NCBI GenBank assembly: GCA_002298605.1
Contig: DBKS01000005.1
Coordinates: 582-13,689 of the forward strand
Length of the DNA: 13,108 nucleotides
Reading direction: 5' to 3'
Source of the DNA: Bifidobacterium sp. UBA744
GTDB taxonomy: Bacteria > Actinomycetota > Actinomycetes > Actinomycetales > Bifidobacteriaceae
Part shown: one piece after another, positions 12,579 to 13,108 of the stretch
How positions within the stretch are numbered: position 1 is the first letter of the stretch
How the letters are laid out: every line of letters starts with the position of its first letter
Program-made: the position numbers and the translations under genes
The notes under the pieces: generated by a model
What the model saw: only the letters and a program-made list of their open reading frames with translations
Told to the model about the DNA's origin: nothing
The model's database searches: none

Positions 12579-13108
12579 GCTGCGCTCGCCGGCCGACATC
12601 AGGACGATGACGATTGGCAGTCGGTGTTGCAACGCAGCCGTGAATCTTCGCACGCCATGCACGATATTGCCGCGGCGTTGCGTTCTTCTGGGCAATCGAC
12701 GAGTGAGTCACTTGATCTTACCTCGCTGGTTGATCGGCAGAGGCAGGAATTGAGCGAGGCTGGATTTCAGGGCATGGCGTGAGTTTCTTGTGGTGCAAAG
12801 CAGGTCAGCATCACATGCCGAATCAGTGTACCTTGACGGTGATCTAGGTGAAGAAATGCGACTGCTGTTGCTGGAATTGGCGGCCAATATTCGTAAATAC
12901 GCTGATTCAAGTGAGCTCTATCGTCTGTATATACGAGTCGAACCGATGTCTGTGGAAGTTAGTCAATCGAATCGGGTACGAGAACAAATTGCAGCGTATA
13001 ACGCTGCGAAGAACTCATCAAAGAATATGGATAACGGTAATGAGCATTCAGTATCTGGCATAGGAATGAGTGGTCATATAGCGAGAATTCGCGATCTTGG
13101 TGGCGAAG
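12579..13108 (+). pseudogene. Truncated and frameshifted NarL-type sensor histidine kinase (continues past the edge)
   Basis: Two overlapping frames together encode the C-terminal half of a two-component sensor kinase of the HisKA_3/HATPase type. The first frame, to the stop at 12780-12782, gives SHAMHDIAAALR and then LDLTSLVDRQRQE, the helix and linker before the ATPase domain. The second frame opens after a stop at 12751-12753. It runs to the edge with LLLLELAANIRKYAD (N box, Tyr for the usual His), then YIRVEPMSVEVSQSN, then SGIGMSGHIARIRDLGG (G-box region). A one-base shift must lie between 12754 and 12782. The membrane sensor and the phosphoacceptor His box are absent. The upstream sequence is AT-rich and unrelated. 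ATG at 12856 could start a short ATPase-only reading. GC near 46% in the ATPase part suggests transfer from elsewhere. A sequencing error could explain the shift but not the missing front. Confidence 0.7.

Noticed and set aside
12848..13063. Cys-rich small plus-strand ORF
   Set aside because: It is an out-of-frame reading of the kinase ATPase region, whose own frame gives recognisable N-box and G-box motifs.

Overview
The window looks like a chromosomal segment of a Bifidobacterium-type actinobacterium. The evidence is the high-GC coding sequence, strong AAGGAG-type ribosome binding sites, GC-rich hairpin terminators without long T runs, and gene families typical of that genus. The genus is inferred from content; the species cannot be told from the sequence.

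Layout: (1) 1-225, minus: the start of a MerR-type regulator that runs off the left edge. (2) 226-632: no convincing gene. (3) 633-1058, minus: a short peptide deformylase, divergent from a plus-strand pair at 1153-2479, a RibD-type deaminase with an eroded reductase domain and a GNAT acetyltransferase. (4) 2519-2570: a short frameshifted relic matching the deformylase gene. (5) 2579-4275, minus: a phosphate operon, pit permease then a DUF47/PhoU-like partner, with three 11-bp-spaced PHO-box-like repeats upstream. (6) 4454-5137, minus: an HD-domain phosphohydrolase. (7) 5344-6648, plus: a cyclopropane-fatty-acid synthase, convergent with (8) 6733-7554, minus: an SDR oxidoreductase; a 12-bp-stem hairpin lies between them. 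(9) 7701-10377, plus: an NCS1 cytosine-type permease and a CodA cytosine deaminase, then a terminator and (10) 10598-11227: an orphan YkoE-type ECF substrate-binding subunit behind an unusually structured leader. (11) 11300-11373, minus: a CAT-anticodon tRNA. (12) 11516-12325, plus: an unrecognised single-pass membrane protein. (13) 12400-13108: an AT-richer, disrupted patch with a small two-helix membrane ORF (minus) and a truncated, frameshifted NarL-type sensor histidine kinase (plus).

Working together: codB and codA form a cytosine uptake and deamination unit that yields uracil. The adjacent YkoE suggests the neighbourhood also handles the thiamine pyrimidine or thiamine, but no TPP riboswitch is visible. 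Pit plus DUF47 form a low-affinity phosphate uptake unit whose upstream repeats suggest PhoP control. Most of the window is ordinary core-genome content. The parts most worth a second look are the PHO-box-like array, the ykoE leader and its tandem repeat, the RibD-like protein with a decayed reductase half, the deformylase relic, and the kinase wreck at the right end.
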